A DNA stretch of 64,000 nucleotides. Source: Macrophomina tecta. Lineage: Eukaryota; Ascomycota; Dothideomycetes; Botryosphaeriales; Botryosphaeriaceae. Made by a program: the position numbers and the translations under genes. Numbering within the stretch: the first letter of the stretch is position 1; each line of letters opens with the position of its first letter. Under the pieces are notes generated by a model. It saw only the letters and a program-made list of their open reading frames with translations. It was not told where the DNA came from and made no database searches. The stretch covers positions 1,364,001 to 1,428,000 of the forward strand of contig JAKSGN010000041.1 of assembly GCA_024180945.1 (NCBI GenBank), read 5' to 3'. Below, piece after piece: positions 57,743 through 64,000 of this stretch.

Positions 57743-60700
57743 TTACTGGGATGTCTGCTTTCTGCTCTCCGTCAGGTCGAGTGCAACGAGCGACAACGCC
57801 GACTCGCCTAACTCGTCCACATCTGCCCCATCAGTCTTGCCAGCAGCGGCAGGAGAAGCAGGTTGGGACTGCTTCTCCTCACCATATACAACCCTGAACC
57901 AGTCGATCAACTTAATGGGCGGATTCCTCACCGGATCCCTCTCGCTCGCCTCCAGCCTCCGCACCCACTCCGGCCCGCTCAGCGTCTCGAACCTCAACCC
58001 GGCCCGCCTCAGCGCCGGCAAAAACTCGCCATGCCACGACACCGTGCGCGGATGGCACACATGGTACACGTCCAGCCCCTCCCGGGGCGTTCTGGTGCCA
58101 TTGCGCCCCTCCTCCATCGACACGCCGGCCAGCTCCACCACCGCCCGCGCCGTGACGTCCACCGGCAGCCACGACTGCGCGTCGCGCCCCTCAGGCGCCA
58201 GCGGCAGCGCGCCCACCGTCCGCGCCGCCAGCACCGTCAGCGGCACCGCCTCCTTCGCGTTCCACAGCCCGTGCTGCGAGTCGCCCACGATCTGGCCGAT
58301 GCGCAAGACGCGCGCGGGCACGCCCGCCTTCGCGCTCGCCGCCTCGCAGATCCTCTCGGCGCACCACTTGGACCGCGAGTAGCCTATGGGGCCCGCGGCG
58401 GCGAGGGGGTAGAGGCGCTCGCGGATGGGGCTGTCCGGAGAACGCATGACGGCGCCGATGGTGGAGATGAAGGTGAAGGTGGGGAGGGGGGTGAAGGGGG
58501 AGCGCAGACAGAGGGCGAGGAGGTGTTGCGTGCCGGCGATGCAGTGGCGCTCGAAGCTCGCGAGGGCCATGTTGAAGTTGACGGTCCAGGCGTTGTGGAT
58601 GACGGTGGTGGCGGTGGAGGCGATCTCGTCGTAGGTCGAGCGCGGGAGCGCGAGGTCCTGCTGGCTGAGGTCGTAGGGCAGGGCGACGATCTTGGCCGTT
58701 TGGGCGGGCGTGAGGGCCGCGAGCAGGCGGGCGTTGCGCAGGGCGGCGTGCGTCCGGGTGAGGGCGGCATTGGGCGAGGCGGCGCGGACGAGGCAGTAGA
58801 CGCGCGAGACGTGGGGCGTTTGGAGTAGCGTGTTGAGAAGATGGCGGCCGAGGGATCCTGTGGCGCCGGTGAGGACCTGCGTGGTGTTGTTGTGAGCTTG
58901 CAGTTCGCGGAGCGTCGTACACATGGGCCGCGAGATGGGATGAGAGTACTTACCACGACCTCCTTGTCCGGTCTCTTCGTAGACTCCTTCCTCACGACAG
59001 GACGGAACTGCGAGTACTTCTTCACAAGCTCCATCTCGACTTCATCCTGCGACCGGTCCGGCGATGCTCCGCGCTTCATATCGATGATGAACTGTGCCAG
59101 GCGTGCCACACTCGGATTCTCAAAGGCAACGTTAACAGGCAACTGATCCTCACCGACGCCGAGCTCCCTGGCCAGTGAATTGCGCGCCTGGGTCGCCTGC
59201 AAGGAGTCCATGCCGAGGAGGAAGAAGTCAGTGTCGTCAGTGAGTTCGCTAGCGTTTTGCAGCTGCAGCGTTTCGCACACCGTCCGGCGCACCAGATCCC
59301 TGACCCCTGCGACGGTCGAGTACAGCTCCGGCGGCTTCTTAGCCTCCGCAGCGACCCCGCCCGCGGCCATGCGCTCGTAAAAAGCATCGATATCGGCGCG
59401 GAACTGTTGGACAAACTGGGCGCGCTTGAGCGTGAGCTTCTCCGTCACCGGGAAGGGCGTGCCGGCCTCCTTGACGATGACAGCGTCGCGGGAGATGCGC
59501 GCGTACGCCGGCACGACCCGGTTCGCGGCCTCGAGCCGCGGCCAGATGCGTGCGACCAGCTCGTGCTTGGGCACGTCTTTCGCCTCTGGCTCGGGGATGA
59601 CGATCATGCCCAGGTAAGCGCGCTGTGCGCCGAAGCCGACGGCGATCTGGACGTCCGGGTGCTGCTTGACTGCATCCTCGAGCGGGACCGGGTTGGCCTT
59701 CTCGCCGTTGACCAGCACGATGGTGTCGTCCTTGCGGCGCACGAACTTCCACTTACGCGGGTCCGTGGGGTGGCGTGCGAACAGGTCCTTGGTGTCGTAG
59801 CTGCCGTCCGACCGCGTCGAGAGTACCTTGCTCTCGAGACCCGGCTTGACGACCAAGTGGTAGAGGTTGTCGTCCTCCGCCTTGCGCTCGAACTCCAGGT
59901 AGGGCTCCGCGTGCGGCAGCGGGACCAGCCAGTTCCACTGGTCCTTCGACCGAGCCAACAACCCGCCTGTCTCGGTCGCGCCGTACGTGTTGCTGACATT
60001 GACGCCTGCGGCGACCAGCCTGTCTCCCAACTCGTCAGGACAGGCGGAGCCGCCGAACTGCACGACGGCGAGGCGCGCCATCTTCTCGATGCCCCCCGGT
60101 GTCTCAGCCAGCAACTTGAGGGTGTACGGCACCGTCGCGATAGACGTGCACTTGGATGCTTCTACGGCCGTGAGGACGTGCGGCCCGGTGATGGGAAGGT
60201 TTGCGTTCACGAGCGAAATACGATTTCCGAAAACGATCGCTTGCACTAGGTTCAGGGCGCCGAACCCATGGTAGAGAGGCACCGTTATGAGAAGGTCCCG
60301 GCCTTTTGGGTGCATCTCGGGGCTCCCTAAGAAGTCCACCCACGCGTCCCACAACTGCGGCACCGGCTTCGGCAGGCCAGTTGAGCCCGATGAATGTATT
60401 ATTGCGCCCGGGTGTTTCCGCTCCCTGTTCCAGTCGAACTGGATGTCCAGGGGTCGCACCGTATTCGCGAAGGCAGGGTTGAAAAGGTAAGTGCCTTCGA
60501 ACATGGGCACCACGGCGAGCAAGCCCCCCGTGGCGCTCTGTACCTTATCCATAACCGGCTGGTATCGGCTTTGCACCAACACTGCCTGGCCTGGAAACAG
60601 TAAGCAGTTTTATTCCTAATTGGTCGGTGTAGTGCAAGAAGGTGGCCCACATTGTGTCTTCTCAACGAGATGTTTGTAGCCGGCATCCGAAAGTCGCGTA

Positions 60701-61008
60701 GAGAAGAGAAGAGTTGTCAAACCCAGGCGCTGGGCAGCGAGAAAAGTGACGACATATTCGAGGCTGCTCACTCCGAGGAGACCGATAACTTTTGGTGGGT
60801 CGTTCGAGCTTTTGCGCAGCGCTCGCTCAGGGAGTACGCTGGCATACAAGGTTGCTGCGACTGTTATCATGCGGGCAAGCTCCGTTCCGCTGTAGTCTTT
60901 GAATCCCTCATTGCCCTTGGTTGGGTACGCAATGACAGGCAGCGGCTGAGCACCCGGTTGGCCCATCCTTTCGAGACGCTCGCCGAATGCAAGGGAGCGG
61001 GAACCCAT
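57743..61008 (-). CDS. NRPS-like adenylation-thiolation-reductase enzyme, 3' end truncated and capped by a hAT transposon
   Basis: Three exons (61008-60651, 60590-58954, 58876-57743) give 1,042 residues. Such A-T-R enzymes activate a carboxylic acid as AMP ester, load it on a carrier thiol and reduce it to an aldehyde. There is no condensation domain. Visible motifs are the AMP-binding loop HSSGSTGLPKPV, NTYGATETG, the carrier site LLGMDSLQ (Ser about 582), the Rossmann loop TGATGSLG (about 668-675) and the YSRSK catalytic pair (Tyr831, Lys835). After ALDLTESRK the reading enters the hAT terminal repeat, adding Q-T-S-Q and a stop. The native last 42 codons are stranded at 54896-55024. The reductase core is complete, so activity may persist. 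The substrate is unknown. Confidence 0.9.
57758..57765. repeat. Right 8-bp target-site duplication of the hAT element (CTTTCTGC)
   Basis: It is identical to 55025-55032. On the minus strand it encodes the last host residues (part of Ser, then Arg-Lys) before the transposon begins. Confidence 0.95.
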
Positions 61009-63020
61009 GATAATCCCGGTCTTAAGGAACCCGGTGGTATATTTTGCAGTGCCTCAAAGCGATAGCTGAAGAAGGAGCAGGAAAAGGAACAGATATGCAC
61101 CTGGGATACTGCGGAATGAAACTTCAAGAGGTGGTGCTTGCTGTACTTATGACATGCAATGGAACCCTCGGGTTCATCGCACCGACAGGGAAGTGAGAGT
61201 GAGTAGGATGCATGTCGTGAGCTTAAAGTCGAGTAGGGCGTCAGACACCTGGAAACTAAGCGCAAGAGGTGGTGGTATGGTGCTGAAAATTGCTCATAGA
61301 AAAGTCGCTATTTGCTCAAGTCTGACCTTCATATAGTTAGCGTAACTTAGATGAGGAGCCCGAAAGCAGCCGGACGTAAGTGCCAGAGTCATAGACTTCT
61401 GGGCACGTCGAATGAAAAGCTGTTGCGCGCACACAAAGATAATGCCGTGGAAACACAAGGCGCGAGAATTAGCCTTTTTGATTCCCAGTCAGGTTTACAG
61501 TGGGGCGGCTAGCTCGGGCATTTACCACCGACTTCCGTGTCCCATGTTGAGCAGATAATCTTTATCTACATAGTATTTCGGTGGAGCATCTTGGACGAGG
61601 GGGAAGAGTCTATATGCCAAGTTACCAACCGCACCGAGGTCTGACAGAACGCAGAGCATCATTGGCGATCAATTCAACTTTACTGTGCCGGGTATGCACG
61701 ATAGGCTCGAGTCATCTCTTGAGTGAATGAAACTCAAAGTCGCATTGCCTGGATTGGGATTTGGGTTACAAATACACCGGTTCTCGCGCAGGACCGCTGT
61801 TTGATGCACCACATCCACCGCTCAATAGGAACAAAGTGATGTTCCACACGCTTGCGTGACCCTCGCAGAAGGAGCGCGGAGGAGCTCAACTATAGGTCAG
61901 CCAGCAAAATATCATGCTCATGAGGACGAAGCTCCTACCTTACCTTATAGGTACACTGAGCGCGAAGCCCTGTCAGTCAACTGGGTGCGGAGGCTGAAAT
62001 ATAGAGGGCCGATAAGTTGGTTTAACAATCACCATTCCCTCCAGCATAGCATACGTGGGGTTGCCTTACAGCCTGACACTCGCTGGTTCCTGATTAGCGG
62101 TTTCTCGAGCAGGTAAAAGCGTGTCATGCCGGTGGTGAGGGAGTCGATAAGCCGGTCTGAGACCTTAGGGAGAAGCCCAGATAGCCAGTCATGTGGGGCA
62201 TAGAGTATCATCAAAAACATGTTCAAATCGATCCCTAAAATCCATCTCAAGTTCTGATCTTGAAGCAAAAGGCGTCTAGGTTAGCACTCAAGTCATAAGG
62301 ACCACCTTTTATTTTGACCTGAAGCGAAGCGAATATCTCATTGCATCATTTCGGTCGTAAGTCGTAATTCGTGTGCTGAAGTACGCCGCAGATGTCCTCA
62401 TGAACCTTCATCCCAAGTTATTGAGAAAAGAAAATGATGTCAGGAACGCCATCTATTTACAAGGATGATATCAGGCAGGTGTTTACAGACCGCACAAATG
62501 GTTTTCATGAAGGTCATAAGCAATACCGTTCCTGCGCCTCATCAATGCGAATGGCTCCAATTTAATGCCGATGGCCGTAAAAGGGGCTCAGTTAACGTTG
62601 CAGTCTCTTTTGTCGTAGCCCTTTCGTGAATTCTTGGTCGTAATTCATTCCGGATTTCGGTTTGAGGCCATGTGGGGCACTTACAAGTAAAACAAAAGAA
62701 ACGCTAAAACACCATAGATGAAGTAAGATTTAAGCCGCCTGTGGTAGAAGATTTACGAGGGATTAGCCGCAGCCAAGTCGGGTGGGTAGGCAGAGCGTTC
62801 AGCGCTGGGTAGGAAAGGTTGGCGAGAGCAAGCGAACAAACCACTGGCGTATTCCCGGATCATGGTTGTCGCAGGCATGTGCAACGGGCTGGCCAAATGA
62901 GGCTCAGGAATGATTGGCCTGCGTGGGTCGAATTCTTGCCCACGTGCCGGTGGGCGCGAGACATTTGTGATCACGTGATCAGCCCTACTTGTTGAACGTA
63001 GATGGGATGTGCAAACTGCG
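61009..63020. other. Intergenic, upstream of the NRPS-like gene, with one possible gene relic
   Basis: The first few hundred bases are the NRPS-like promoter. At 62029-62268 a minus-strand frame of 79 codons has a protein-like hydrophobic profile (LRWILGIDLNMFLMILYAPHDWLSGLLPKVSDRLI). It could be a decayed exon, but I cannot name it. The rest shows no coding signal. Confidence 0.45.
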
Positions 63021-64000
63021 TTATGCCGCAGGACCAACTGGTTTACGCCCTTCGCCCGGTGGTGCTGTTGTTCGGAGTAATTGCTTTAATCGTTGTTCGG
63101 CGGTAGTGCCCACAATCTGATCATTGCGAACTACACCATTCGCGTGTGCCGGACGCCGCGGCTCTTCACCAGGCCAAGGAAGCCATCTCGGAGGGGAGCT
63201 AGAACGTCGAGGGGCTGGCGGGCCTGTTGCTGCATTGGCGTCAAGTGTTGACGCAGACAGTTGACCAATGGGTTCCTCAGAGGTGGCTAGTGAGACACGT
63301 GGAGAGGCAGCTCGCGCGGCTGGGCCGGACGATAGGGTGATGGACGGGTGATTCGACTCTGAAACGAGCCAGTGGACGGTGTGGTCGAAGCCGGTGGGCG
63401 AAGGAGGCCCATGGAAATCATTGCCTTCCTCGCGGCCGTCACTGGATCCGAAAAGGGCGGCGAGTCCTGTACGAGCATTGCCATCTCCGGAGACGATGCT
63501 CTTCAAGCTCCCGTACGCCGAATTCTTTCTGCCGCGCGAGCTGTGGCCAGCGGCAGATGAGACAGAAGCGCGGGAGGCAGTCCTGCTGCCGGCCAAACGC
63601 TCGCTACTGCTGCTGCTAGCCTCGGGCACGGCCGACAGAGCAGTGTCCCTCACGACGCTCCACCAACGCTGCCGCTGTGAGGGTGGGATAGGAATTGCCG
63701 GGTCCAGGACTTCGTGAGGCGGGCGGTGGGCGGCGTACTCGTCAGCCAGGCTCAGCTTGCTGCGGGCGCAGATGGCGGCGATGGCATCAATTGCGCCGGC
63801 AATCTCGGGCTCGACGGCGTGCAGGATGCCATCGAAAGAGAAGTCAGCCGCGGGCGGCAAGGTCGAGGGCCGCTGGGGCATTTGCGACGAAGAGGAGGAT
63901 GACGCGCCGACGCGCCGATGGGAAGAGGCGCGCTGGGCGCGAGAAGAGTTGGTGCCGCCGGAATACGTCCTGACTATGACGGGCCGGGAGGAAACGGAGG
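63021..64000 (-). CDS. Conserved-looking fungal protein of unknown function, 5' end outside window
   Basis: The minus-strand frame is open from the right edge of the window to a stop at 63021-63023 (326 codons). An internal Met at 63881 starts MPQRPSTLPPAADF, but the frame stays open and Ser-rich upstream (RPVIVRTYSGGTN), so the true start probably lies beyond 64000. Recognisable structure is one probable helical segment (FSFDGILHAVEPEIAGAIDAIAAICARSKLSLADEY). It is followed by a long disordered Ser/Pro/Gly/Arg-rich tail with an RSSSPPRWLPWPGEEPRR stretch near the end. No known domain was recognised. It may be a cytoskeletal or signalling scaffold, but that is only a guess. Confidence 0.65.
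   Translation of the reverse strand, partial: SVSSRPVIVRTYSGGTNSSRAQRASSHRRVGASSSSSSQMPQRPSTLPPAADFSFDGILHAVEPEIAGAIDAIAAICARSKLSLADEYAAHRPPHEVLDPAIPIPPSQRQRWWSVVRDTALSAVPEASSSSSERLAGSRTASRASVSSAAGHSSRGRKNSAYGSLKSIVSGDGNARTGLAALFGSSDGREEGNDFHGPPSPTGFDHTVHWLVSESNHPSITLSSGPAARAASPRVSLATSEEPIGQLSASTLDANAATGPPAPRRSSSPPRWLPWPGEEPRRPAHANGVVRNDQIVGTTAEQRLKQLLRTTAPPGEGRKPVGPAA

Larger units (their letters stand above)
55033..57757 (-). mobile_element. hAT-superfamily DNA transposon, 2,725 bp, nearly intact
   Basis: The left end starts CAGACATCCCAATAATAAAT and the right end, reverse-complemented, starts CAGACATCCCAGTAATAAAT. The terminal inverted repeats therefore match over about 20 bases with one mismatch. 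A perfect 8-bp target duplication flanks the element. Both ends are followed by AT-rich subterminal DNA. The element encodes one hAT transposase on the minus strand. CA/TG dinucleotides are not depleted, so it escaped the RIP seen in the retroelements at the left of the window. It lies inside the coding sequence of an NRPS-like gene, so the insertion looks recent. Confidence 0.96.

Overview
This is nuclear DNA of a filamentous ascomycete (Pezizomycotina; Dothideomycetes is my best guess, not proven). Genes have short 50-70 bp GT-AG introns, there is no operon structure, and the repertoire is fungal (Ugo1, Mmc1-like, GH125, A-T-R NRPS-like reductase, rhodopsin-domain membrane protein). The left end is an AT-rich block in which CpA/TpG is almost absent while CpG survives. 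That is the footprint of repeat-induced point mutation (RIP), which points to a two-speed, isochore-like genome.

Layout. 1-5.6 kb: RIP-destroyed retrotransposons. They are a Gypsy/chromovirus relic with two ~785 bp LTRs, and the RNase H end plus 3' LTR of a Copia element. 5.6-25 kb: gene-dense housekeeping block. It holds ugo1 (-) and yah1-type ferredoxin (+) as a divergent pair, AP-1 mu (+), an Mmc1-like mitochondrial protein (-), calcineurin A (-), a flavin monooxygenase (-), a periplasmic-binding-protein-like protein (+), rrp15 (-) and srp54 (+). 25-39 kb: more accessory content. It holds a family III CoA-transferase (-), a small secreted protein (-), a seven-helix rhodopsin-domain protein (-), a secreted GH125 mannosidase (+), a 14-helix MFS transporter (+) and a nitrilase (-). 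39-55 kb: gene-poor, with only a lactate-oxidase-type FMN enzyme (-) and an aquaporin (+). It contains a pentanucleotide minisatellite. 55-61 kb: a 2.7 kb hAT transposon sits inside the last coding segment of an NRPS-like adenylation-thiolation-reductase gene (-). 63-64 kb: a conserved fungal protein of unknown function running off the right edge.

The strongest discovery is the hAT insertion. It has a perfect 8-bp target duplication (CTTTCTGC), matching terminal inverted repeats, a nearly intact transposase, and the severed 42-codon tail of the host gene on the far side, still in frame and ending in a stop. The terminal repeat of the transposon now supplies the last four codons and the stop codon of the reductase, so the host gene may still make an almost full-length enzyme. 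The element is not RIP-mutated, in sharp contrast to the retroelements at the left end, apart from one CAA-to-TAA-type stop near the transposase start.

All splice sites were placed by eye, using reading-frame continuity and family conservation. In every spliced model the summed exon length is a multiple of three. No alignment or search was run.
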